Assembly (NCBI GenBank): GCA_013112575.1
Contig: JABFGG010000012.1
Span: forward strand, 50,409-114,408
From: Chloroflexota bacterium
Lineage (GTDB): Bacteria; Chloroflexota; Anaerolineae; Anaerolineales; UBA11579
Reading direction: 5' to 3'
Length of the DNA: 64,000 nt
Below, piece by piece: positions 1 to 7,001 of this stretch. Position 1 is the stretch's first letter; the number at the start of each line of letters is the position of its first letter. Below the pieces are notes generated by a model. That model worked only from the letters and a program-made list of their open reading frames with translations. It was not told the DNA's origin and did not search any database. The position numbers and the translations under genes were made by a program.

Positions 1-708
1 TATAAATATTTTGGCGATGTTCAGGCCCTGAACGGCGTCAGCTTGACTGTAGAAGCAGGCAAAGTCATTGTAGTTGTTGGCCCCAGTGGATCTGGTAAAT
101 CGACATTGTTGCGCTGCATCAACTATTTGGAGACCCCTACTAGCGGTGAAATTTATATTGATGGTCAGTTGATGACCAACGACCAACGGATACTTAATGA
201 AACGCGCGCCGAGATAGGCATGGTATTCCAGCTTTTTAATCTGTTCCCACACCTGACAGCCCAGGAAAATGTAACCCTGGCTCAAAATGTTGTGCGCGGC
301 CGTTCCAAAGAGGAAGCCCAAGAGATTGCCATGCAGCAATTGGAGCGCGTTGGTATACCGGAGAAAGCAGACGTAAAACCGGCCCAACTTTCTGGTGGAC
401 AGCAACAGCGTGTAGCCATTGCACGTGCCTTAGCTATGAATCCCAAGATTATGCTCTTTGACGAGCCTACCAGCGCCCTTGATCCCGAGATGATCAAGGA
501 GGTACTTGACGTGATGCTTGACCTGGCTCAAGAAGGCATGACCATGGTTTGCGTTTCCCACGAGATGGGCTTTGCGCGTGCCGCCGCGGATGAGGTTATC
601 TTCATGGATAATGGCCTGATTGTTGAACACACAACCCCAGACGGGCTGTTTAATAACCCTCAGGAGGAACGCACAAAGCTCTTCCTATCACAGATCCTGC
701 AACATTAG
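1..708 (+). CDS. Polar amino-acid ABC transporter ATP-binding protein (5' end outside window)
   Basis: ATPase subunit that powers uptake of a polar amino acid through an inner-membrane ABC importer. The reading frame is already open at base 1 ([12 protein letters not shown]...), so the start lies upstream; the TTG at 43 is only an internal Leu codon. Visible motifs: Walker [11 protein letters not shown]-loop in [13 protein letters not shown], signature LSGGQQQR, Walker B IMLFDEP followed by TSALDPE, and the switch His in VCVSHEMGF. The length and the [16 protein letters not shown] wording fit the GlnQ/HisP group. Its permease and binding-protein partners are presumably upstream, outside the window. 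The exact substrate cannot be read from the ATPase. Confidence 0.95.
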   Translation, partial: YKYFGDVQALNGVSLTVEAGKVIVVVGPSGSGKSTLLRCINYLETPTSGEIYIDGQLMTNDQRILNETRAEIGMVFQLFNLFPHLTAQENVTLAQNVVRGRSKEEAQEIAMQQLERVGIPEKADVKPAQLSGGQQQRVAIARALAMNPKIMLFDEPTSALDPEMIKEVLDVMLDLAQEGMTMVCVSHEMGFARAAADEVIFMDNGLIVEHTTPDGLFNNPQEERTKLFLSQILQH

Positions 709-728
709 CGCCTAAACAAAGGATTAAA

Positions 729-762
729 AAAAAGAGAGACGGATTTGGTCCGTCTCTCTTTT
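729..762 (+). terminator. Intrinsic terminator after the ABC ATPase gene
   Basis: An 11-bp perfect stem (733-743 with 749-759, AGAGAGACGGA paired with its complement) and a 5-base loop are followed by a T-rich stretch. It lies 20 bases after the stop codon. The A-run on the other flank could let it also end the convergent gene at 781. Confidence 0.9.
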
Positions 763-780
763 GCTTATTTTTAGCAAGTT

Positions 781-1383
781 TTAATTGCCCGAATATTCCT
801 CAGCCAACAAGGTTCGAATAGCAGCCTCGGTCTCATCGTAAGCACCCTCTCCGATGTGCACGTACCGGATATCGCCCTGTTTGTCGATCAAATATAAAGT
901 TGGCCAGTAGCGGTTATTATAAGCACCCCAGGTCCGGCGCTCATTGTCCTGTGTCACCGGATAAGGCACGTCCAGGCGGACGAGCGCATCTTTGAGGTTG
1001 TCGAGATCTTCTTCATAGGAGAATTCAGGATAATGGTTGCCGATAACGACCAGACCCTGATCTGAGTATTTGTAGAACCATTCCCTCAACGAGGGAATTA
1101 CCCGCTGGCAATTAATTCAACCAAAGGTCCACATGTCCAGCAGCACAACCTGTCCACGTAGGTTAGCCAATCTCAATGGGGCATCTGTATTTAACCAGAC
1201 TTCATTTTCTAACTCAGGGGCTGGCCCTAGGTTTTCTAATGGCACTTCAACAGCCTCCTCAAGAGTGGGAGCAGCATCTAATTGCTCATCGACTACTGCT
1301 TGTGCTTCAGGCCTTTTCTCTACAGTTTCGCCTGAGCAGGCTGCCAATAATAAAATAATGATGGAAAGAAGCATTATCCGCAT
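781..1383 (-). CDS. Candidate selenoprotein: TlpA/NHLRC2-like thioredoxin-fold lipoprotein with in-frame TGA (UxxC)
   Basis: Read through one TGA this is a 200-residue lipoprotein: signal peptide with lipobox LLAAC (Cys16), spacer rich in Glu/Ala, then a thioredoxin-like domain. The TGA (1117-1119) is codon 89, at the first redox position: WTFG-U-INC, where the paralogue at 7002-9059 has WTLGCINC. After the TGA the same frame continues without defect (VIPSL, a YWPTLYLID cis-Pro strand, HIGEGAYDE) to a TAA at 781. A SECIS-like hairpin sits just 3' of the TGA. I infer selenocysteine insertion; the alternative is a single Cys-to-stop mutation or sequencing error. A -10 box ends 6 bases before the ATG at 1383. 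No sel genes are in the window. Confidence 0.8.
1080..1119 (-). promoter_or_regulatory. Candidate bacterial SECIS element with its UGA codon
   Basis: On the coding (minus) strand the TGA at 1119-1117 is followed, 18 bases on, by a perfect 8-bp stem ATTCCCTC/GAGGGAAT (1098-1091 with 1087-1080) closed by the tri-loop GTT. The loop G lies 26 bases past the UGA. Published bacterial SECIS models ask for a small apical loop with G in the first two positions at roughly 16-37 bases from the UGA, and this fits. The hairpin is inside the coding frame, as bacterial elements are. Confidence 0.7.
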
Positions 1384-1389
1384 AAGGGC

Positions 1390-1395
1390 ATTGTA
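1390..1395 (-). promoter_or_regulatory. -10 box TACAAT, leaderless promoter of the candidate selenoprotein gene
   Basis: TACAAT on the minus strand is separated by exactly 6 bases from the ATG at 1383, which puts the expected transcription start on the start codon. No Shine-Dalgarno motif is present. The same geometry recurs at several other genes in this window. Confidence 0.5.
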
Positions 1396-1535
1396 TGCTG
1401 CTATTATTACGCAAAGCTTACGACCTTATTTTTAACCATTGCACAAAAACACAGTATTAGGAACTTTGTACTATAATTATTAGAATATTCCTCGTCACAT
1501 GGAATTTGCAATTTGGATTGTAATCTAACACTACA

Positions 1536-2825
1536 ATGAACTCGGGGATGACCGACGACTCTCGCGACACCCTAATCGGACAACATCTCGGCAAGTATGA
1601 ACTTGTTGAGTATTTAGGCTTTGGTGCAATGGCCAAGGTCTATAAAGGCTATCACTCCAGTCTGGATCGTCACGTCGCAGTTAAAGTTCTACATTCCCAC
1701 CTCGCCGCTGATGGCGAGTTTTTGCGCCAATTCAACGATGAAGCCCGCAACCTGGCAACTATGCGGCATCCTAATATCGTGCAGGTCTTCGATTTTGATA
1801 CCCATGATGGTAAGCCTTACATGATCATGGAATACATTGATGGCCCGACACTGGATGATGTCATAGAAGACGCCTCCAAACGTCATTCGCGCGTGTCTAA
1901 CTCCCGTACCATTCGTATCATTCAAAACATAGGGGTAGCACTTTCCTACGCCCACAAGCGCAGGATCATCCACCGCGATGTGAAGCCACGCAATGTCATG
2001 TTGGAACGTACTGGACGTGTGGTGCTGGGTGACTTCGGCCTCGCCCGCTTGCTAACCGGCAAACGGCGTACAGAGCAGGGTCAGGTCAAAGGTACCCCAG
2101 CTTACATGCCACCGGAGCAAGGGCGCGGAGAAGCGGGTGAAGAACGCTCCGATATCTATTCGCTGGGAGCGATCTTTTACGAATTGGTTACAGGCCGTCT
2201 ACCCTTTGTAGCTGATACGCCTGTAGCCGTAGCCATGAAACATATCAGTGAGCCATTGACACCCCCCAAGGACTTGGTGCCGGAGATACCTGACTCAATC
2301 CAGCATATCATTTTGCGTGCGATGGAAAAGGATCCCAAAGATCGTTATCAGAGCGTAGACCAGATGTTGGGTGATATCGCCCGTTTCAACAAAAAGGTCA
2401 AAACCAAGAAGCTCCCCACCGCTCGACTTACGATGCCCGGTGGTGGCAAAGCAGTAGACCTGCCAACAGCCCCCGAGCTTTCTTCTACCGGCACTGATGC
2501 GGAAGTGTCTTTGCACTTCATGGATACTGGCCAGATATTGAACCTCAAGCGCGGCCGCGAATATTCCGTAGGTAGGCGGCACAAACAGCAGGCTGTCATC
2601 CCGGACATTGATCTGGCGCCTTTCAAAGCCTACGATTGGGGCATCTCCCGTATTCATGCTCGTATTGACATGGCCGGGGACAGCGTCAAGGTCATGGATT
2701 TGGGTTCATCGAACGGGACCTGGTACGATGGCAAACGCCTGCCGCCGAACACACCTTTCAACTTACGGCATGGCGATATTTTCTTCCTGGGAAAATTAAA
2801 GATTCAAGTATTGATCTACGATTAG
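1536..2825 (+). CDS. Ser/Thr protein kinase with C-terminal FHA domain
   Basis: Hanks-type kinase for cytoplasmic phospho-signalling, 429 residues. Kinase domain about residues 20-285: glycine loop GFGAMAKVYKG, ATP Lys in HVAVKVLH, catalytic loop HRDVKPRNVML, DFG motif GDFGLARLL and activation-segment end GTPAYMPPEQ. A basic linker leads to a forkhead-associated (phosphothreonine-binding) domain about 340-425 with YSVGRRHK, ISRIHARI and DLGSSNGTWYDGKRL. No transmembrane segment or PASTA repeats, so it is a soluble kinase. An FHA on the same chain suggests binding to its own or partner phosphosites. The start could also be the ATG at 1548. No phosphatase gene is adjacent. Confidence 0.95.
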   Translation: MNSGMTDDSRDTLIGQHLGKYELVEYLGFGAMAKVYKGYHSSLDRHVAVKVLHSHLAADGEFLRQFNDEARNLATMRHPNIVQVFDFDTHDGKPYMIMEYIDGPTLDDVIEDASKRHSRVSNSRTIRIIQNIGVALSYAHKRRIIHRDVKPRNVMLERTGRVVLGDFGLARLLTGKRRTEQGQVKGTPAYMPPEQGRGEAGEERSDIYSLGAIFYELVTGRLPFVADTPVAVAMKHISEPLTPPKDLVPEIPDSIQHIILRAMEKDPKDRYQSVDQMLGDIARFNKKVKTKKLPTARLTMPGGGKAVDLPTAPELSSTGTDAEVSLHFMDTGQILNLKRGREYSVGRRHKQQAVIPDIDLAPFKAYDWGISRIHARIDMAGDSVKVMDLGSSNGTWYDGKRLPPNTPFNLRHGDIFFLGKLKIQVLIYD

Positions 2826-2854
2826 TTGTTGCTAATCGCTTCTTTGTATTCAAG

Positions 2855-2876
2855 ATGGCCTGCGGGCCGTTTTTTA
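2855..2876 (+). terminator. Weak intrinsic terminator after the kinase gene
   Basis: GGCC-TGCG-GGCC (2857-2868) followed by GTTTTTT. The stem is short (4-5 bp) but GC-only, and the T run is good. It overlaps the end of the convergent gene at 2878. Confidence 0.5.
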
Positions 2877-2877
2877 T

Positions 2878-4283
2878 TTATGGCAACCAGATACGTAAGC
2901 GCCCATCATTTAGGCCAGCGGTCAGCATGAGGGAACTATCGGTTAGCTGTACTACGGACAAGTTACTACTCAACACGCCCTCCAGAGGCAAGCGCCAATC
3001 AACCTCAGCCCCGCCTGATACTCGCTGGATGGCACCAAGATGTGTCCTGTCCTGGCTGGGTAAAATTACTTCCACAATGCCATCCCCATCGAAATCGGCC
3101 GCTGCCCCCATGTCCAGGTTGCGGGAGCCGATTTGGTGTGAAGTGTAGCCAGGCACGCGCGCCACTATCCTTAGTGTGTCCTCTTCCCATTGGTAGAACT
3201 CAACCACGCCACCGATGTGGGGCGTCAATACGTCGACAAGTTCCATTTCACCACTAGGTCCGAATGGGGCCACAGCGATCTGGTGTCGCCAGCGATAGCC
3301 CAGCCCGATCGGAGGACCTTCAGCCAGGCGGTTCCCTTGTTCATCGAAAACCACTATCTGCCCGCCATTTGAGAAATCGCTTAATGTGACAATGACCTCA
3401 AGTTCGCCATCGCCGTTCCAGTCTGTCCAGATCGGACTGATTCCTTCAACGACCTGTCCATTGCCTACAGGGAAGGTCTCAAAAGCAGCTTCCTCCTCAC
3501 CAATGTCAACAATTGTAAAACTCTCAGCTTCAACAGCATCTCCCAACACGCCATGATCGTAGGCGGTGGTTGGGGATGATAAAAATAACAGTTGCCCGTT
3601 TTCGCTTTGGAGGATACGTGAATCTGGTAAGGCTCCCGCATTGAGGATCTGGTCGAAATTGCTGAATAACCGGACATTACCTTCGGTATCAATATCAATG
3701 CTTCCGGCCTGGGTAAATATTGGGACACCATGTGTCTCAGGCGATTGACCCGAATGACCTAATGCAGCAAGGATATCGGGAGCGTCACTGTCCTTCGCAC
3801 TCACTAGAATGGGAGGCTTCCCTGGTTCACTGTCCGGGGGAAGAATTTCCACACTTTCGTAAAAGCCATCCGTATTTACAAAGTAGCCGTAAAGCTGTCC
3901 ATTCTCTGCTGCAGCGACCCAAAGGCTGCCATCATTGCTGGGGACTCCCACCACCCATTCTATGGCTTCCCCGACTTCTATGTCGATATAATTTTCTGGC
4001 TGGATCGAACCAGTCCCCTCAACATAGCGATTGCCGTCGGGCGATTGGTAGGTATACCCGAATTGAGCGTCATTTTTTTTTGTACAGGCGCGATGTTGGC
4101 GATTTCATCGGTTGGACTTGCTGTCACAGCATCTTCAACAACCGCCGCGGTGCTGGTGGGTTGTTCTGTTGCAGATGCAGAGCTACAGGCCCCTAAAATC
4201 AATATTGCCAAACTCAGAATTACATAAAGACGCTTTGAAAGTAATGTCTCAATTACCAATTGTAAATCTCCAATTAAAGTCAC
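2878..4283 (-). CDS. FG-GAP/VCBS beta-propeller lipoprotein, interrupted by a frameshift at a 9-A tract
   Basis: Two frames form one protein. The 5' frame (4283 to 3978, GTG start, or a TTG closer to the signal peptide) gives a lipoprotein signal ending LGACSS and a Thr/Ala-rich spacer. Right after a run of nine A on the coding strand (4081-4073) it drifts into meaningless sequence and stops. Inserting one A there gives KNDAQFGYTYQSPDGNRYVEG and runs without break into the long 3' frame. That part holds calcium-binding FG-GAP-like loops DWNGDGELEV and DFDGDGIVEV, typical of surface beta-propellers. No enzymatic motif was found, so it is probably a binding or structural surface protein. It follows two genes in the same direction (operon with the epimerase). 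The frameshift may be sequencing error or polymerase slippage. Confidence 0.75.
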
Positions 4284-4320
4284 TATTGTCGAATTTTAAA
4301 CCAACGAGCAAGATCCCCGA

Positions 4321-4878
4321 TCAATTCTCTACTTCGAAATTTCCCCCGTTTGCTACGGTTAGGTCTACCAACACTTCCTGTCCGCCAAAGCCATGCACAA
4401 TGTCATGGGCGCGTACGGTGACTTCTGTGATGCCCTCAGGGATAACGATGTTGCCCTGGCTGCGTGTAAAAGGCTGTTCGTTCACATGCGGATGCAGCAA
4501 TAAGCGCGTGAAGGGCGAACTCGAGTTAGGTTTGAGCACGGTGCCGTCTGGCAGCACAACGTCCCAGCCATCGGCATAATCTTCCCACCCGGTATCTGGG
4601 TGCGCTACGGTCACGTGAAAAGTCCAGCCATTGCCAGTTTGGATGGCTCGCACGAAGGTAACGTCAGCATCTGCTTCACTATTAGGTACTGCTGTAGGAA
4701 GGTCGGTTTCTGTGGGCATGGGGTGAGCCTCCTCAGTTGCTTCTATCTCAGGAGTTGGTACAGTGGTCGCCGTGACTGCTACAGTTGTAGGACTCGTAGC
4801 CGGGACTTCGGTGAGCGCGGGAGCTTGAGCACAACCCGCAATTAGGAATATTCCAATTACCAATATCCAATTCTTCAT
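4321..4878 (-). CDS. Uncharacterised lipoprotein
   Basis: 185 residues: signal peptide with lipobox IAGC, a Thr/Pro/Glu linker to about residue 65, then a compact all-beta-looking domain (FHVTVAHPDTGWEDYADGWDVVLPDG start, split here by function only; FTRSQGNIVIPEGITEVTV near the end). The domain resembles Ig-like extracellular modules in composition, but no family is recognised. It sits 9 bases after the epimerase gene and 37 bases before the beta-propeller lipoprotein, so the three are probably co-transcribed. Short AATTACCAAT motifs lie at its 5' edge (4846-4876). Confidence 0.7.
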   Translation of the reverse strand: MKNWILVIGIFLIAGCAQAPALTEVPATSPTTVAVTATTVPTPEIEATEEAHPMPTETDLPTAVPNSEADADVTFVRAIQTGNGWTFHVTVAHPDTGWEDYADGWDVVLPDGTVLKPNSSSPFTRLLLHPHVNEQPFTRSQGNIVIPEGITEVTVRAHDIVHGFGGQEVLVDLTVANGGNFEVEN

Positions 4879-4887
4879 TGTTATGAG

Positions 4888-5628
4888 TTATTCCTCTTCT
4901 CTATTTAAGTCTATCCGGTATTGGTCTCCCCAGAAGGCATCAAATTGAATGTGTAGCGGATGATAAACAGCCTCTGGGATACCAATATCTGCCAGTGTGA
5001 TTTTACCTGCTGCTGGATTTGCTAGACCAGTTTTAGGGAGGGCTAGGGTCATTGTGCTCTCAGGATTGATCACCAACCCCGGCGTTTCTCCTGTCGTTGA
5101 GTCCATGCCGGAGGGAATATCCAGTGAAAGTATGCGTTTGGCCCTTGCATTTGCTTTTTCAATTAATTCGGCAATGCGACCGCGTGGTGCACCGTTGAGA
5201 CTGTAGCCGATCAATGCGTCTACTATCAGATCTGCTTGCTCAATGAGTTCTTCGGACTGGGAAGTATCGGCTGGGGTCACCCCTGCATGATGCAGTATGT
5301 TCATTTGGGCCGCGGCAGCTCTGCCAAGCTCTTGGGCGTCTTTGGTCAATACCAGGTTGATCTTGTGCCCACGATTGTGTAGATGGCGCGCACAGGAAAT
5401 GCCACCACCACCATTGCCACCTGTCCCTGCCAGGATGGTGATCTCGTGTTGATCTGCCCCCAGCATCTCCAAACAGGCCAAGGCCAGGTTGCGTCCGGCA
5501 TTTTCCATCATTTGCAGAATCCCAAGACCAAAATCTTCTACGGCGATGCGATCTACCTCGCGCATTTCTTCTTCGGATACCGCAGGTATGGGGATTCCGT
5601 TGTTTGATCTAAAAAGAGTAGCTTTCAT
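4888..5628 (-). CDS. nnrE: NAD(P)H-hydrate epimerase (YjeF N-terminal domain), stand-alone
   Basis: Metabolite-repair enzyme that interconverts the R and S forms of hydrated NAD(P)H in the cytoplasm. 246 residues cover only the YjeF_N Rossmann domain: VSEEEMREVDR at the start, MMENAGRNLA, the phosphate loop GTGGNGGGG, DALIGYSLNG and catalytic-site LSLDIPSGMDSTTG, ending near DIGIPEAVYHP. The C-terminal dehydratase half (NnrD) common in bacterial fusions is absent and is not next to it. First gene of the 5628-2878 operon. A TATAAT lies 10 bases before the ATG, so the leader is only a few bases long. Confidence 0.92.
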   Translation of the reverse strand: MKATLFRSNNGIPIPAVSEEEMREVDRIAVEDFGLGILQMMENAGRNLALACLEMLGADQHEITILAGTGGNGGGGISCARHLHNRGHKINLVLTKDAQELGRAAAAQMNILHHAGVTPADTSQSEELIEQADLIVDALIGYSLNGAPRGRIAELIEKANARAKRILSLDIPSGMDSTTGETPGLVINPESTMTLALPKTGLANPAAGKITLADIGIPEAVYHPLHIQFDAFWGDQYRIDLNREEE

Positions 5629-5643
5629 GTTTGCGTGGATTAT

Positions 5644-5673
5644 AAAGAAAAAGGGCAGGGCTTAGCCCTGCCC
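5644..5673 (-). terminator. Intrinsic terminator after the DUF427 gene
   Basis: Perfect 9-bp stem GGGCAGGGC/GCCCTGCCC (5653-5661 with 5665-5673), 3-base loop. On the minus strand it is followed by a TTTTTCTTT run. It separates the DUF427 gene from the epimerase operon. Confidence 0.9.
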
Positions 5674-5698
5674 AATCCAATTCTAATCAAGGTCACAT

Positions 5699-5983
5699 TC
5701 AGTCTTCTACTTTTACGCCCTTCCAGAATGCCACGTAATCTTTGATGTTCTGGGCTGCATCTGACGGCTCAGGATAGTACCAGGCAGCATCACTGTTGGT
5801 TTTGCCATCAACTTCAATGCTGTAATAACTTGCCAGCCCTTTCCAGAAACAGGTTGTGTGTGAATCCGTTTCTTTGAAATACTCTTTCTTAACAGAGTCC
5901 GGTGGGAAATAAAGATTTCCTTCTACAACAACCGTTTCGTCACTTTCTGCCAAAACTACATCATTCCAAACAGCTTTTGCCAT
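5699..5983 (-). CDS. DUF427 family protein
   Basis: Small cytoplasmic protein of 94 residues matching the DUF427 family: MAKAVWNDVVLAESD, then VVEGNLYFPP, the conserved TCFWKGLASYYSI core and WYYPEPSDAAQNIKDYVAFW near the end. The biochemical role of the family is not established. Single-gene unit: SD AAGGAG about 10 bases before the ATG, strong terminator behind it. Confidence 0.9.
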   Translation of the reverse strand: MAKAVWNDVVLAESDETVVVEGNLYFPPDSVKKEYFKETDSHTTCFWKGLASYYSIEVDGKTNSDAAWYYPEPSDAAQNIKDYVAFWKGVKVED

Positions 5984-6125
5984 TGGTTAGTTTCTCCTTG
6001 TAAGCAATATCCGATAATTGGCATATAACTACGCCACAATCTAGAGGCTCCAACCGGTCGATTTCTTACTAGAAATCTAAGGTTTTTTGTAAACCGGGAA
6101 TCCTGCCCGTTAAATTGACTTGGAC

Positions 6126-6131
6126 TATAAT
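6126..6131 (+). promoter_or_regulatory. -10 box TATAAT, leaderless promoter of the YihY gene
   Basis: TATAAT is followed by 6 bases and then GTG (6138). This decides the start: the in-frame TTG at 6120 lies upstream of the box and would not be transcribed from it. Confidence 0.55.
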
Positions 6132-6137
6132 CTCGGC

Positions 6138-6995
6138 GTGATTACTGAATGGACTGGTGCTGCCTGGGTTCAGGTGCGCCGTACGTATAACTTTACACGT
6201 GCCGTTATTAATAGTTTCGCGGCGGACGAATGCACGTTGCGAGCAGCTGCATTGGCCTATTATGGTCTCTTCTCCATGTTCCCCCTGTTGCTTTTTTTGA
6301 TCTATCTTGCGACGAACATATTGACTACTACTGAAGCCCAGTTGGCGGTAAATACAGTTCTTGAACAGATCCTACCTTTCAGCCCGGATCAACTGGAAAA
6401 CATCATTGGGCAAATCCTGGCCTCACGGTCATCGATTGGCGTGATCAGTTTGGCCGGGTTGTTGTGGAGTGGTTCGGCTGTTTTTGCGGTTTTGGAAGCG
6501 GCATTGACAGTGATATGGGGAGGCTCACCTCGCGCCTTCTGGTCTCGCCGTTTGATAGCTGCATTCTCAGTGATGTTGTTAAGTATGCTTTTCGTTGCCT
6601 ATCTGTACTTTGGGCCAATTTTGTCCTGGCTATTGCCGGCTCCCACTTTTCTGTACAGTGCTATTCTGTCTCAACTGTTTGGTTTTGCCTTGCTTTTGAT
6701 TATATGTACACTATTGTTCCGCATTTTCCCCAACCGCAATGTGCGCTGGACTTCGGCGATCAATGGAGCCATTGTCACCGCTTTGTTTATCCAGATCGCA
6801 CGGTTTTTCTTTGACCTCTATTTAGGATTGGCCTTCCGCAATTTTGGTCTGATTTACGGTTCTTTAGCCTGGATTGTGGCCCTGGCATTGTGGTCATACC
6901 TGGTTGCGGTCCTGTTCTTCTTCGGGGCAGAAGTAGGCGCGGAATTAGAAGAACGTGAACAGTTGCGAGTTAAAAAGCTTGAAGCTTCTGTGTAG
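6138..6995 (+). CDS. YihY/virulence factor BrkB family membrane protein
   Basis: Integral membrane protein of about 285 residues with six predicted helices. Family hallmarks: TRAVINSFAADECTLRAAALAYYGLFSMFPLL region, the LLWSGSAVFAVLEAAL helix, IFPNRNVRWTSAINGAIVTAL and YGSLAWIVALALWSYLVAVLFFFGAEV. The family was once mis-assigned as ribonuclease BN; its members are now regarded as transporters or barrier proteins of unsettled substrate. The GTG at 6138 is chosen because a -10 box ends 6 bases before it. The charged tail (EEREQLRVKKLE) is cytoplasmic. It converges on the NHL-thioredoxin gene with only 6 bases between. Confidence 0.9.
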   Translation: MITEWTGAAWVQVRRTYNFTRAVINSFAADECTLRAAALAYYGLFSMFPLLLFLIYLATNILTTTEAQLAVNTVLEQILPFSPDQLENIIGQILASRSSIGVISLAGLLWSGSAVFAVLEAALTVIWGGSPRAFWSRRLIAAFSVMLLSMLFVAYLYFGPILSWLLPAPTFLYSAILSQLFGFALLLIICTLLFRIFPNRNVRWTSAINGAIVTALFIQIARFFFDLYLGLAFRNFGLIYGSLAWIVALALWSYLVAVLFFFGAEVGAELEEREQLRVKKLEASV

Positions 6996-7001
6996 CTATT
7001 C

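Noticed and set aside
781..1383. Two separate short genes or a plain pseudogene instead of a selenoprotein
   Set aside because: The only defect is one TGA exactly at the redox Cys, the frame is clean on both sides, and a SECIS-like hairpin is at the right distance. A pseudogene remains possible but is the less likely reading.
6138..6995. Ribonuclease BN
   Set aside because: YihY/BrkB proteins were once labelled RNase BN in error; this is a helical membrane protein without nuclease residues.
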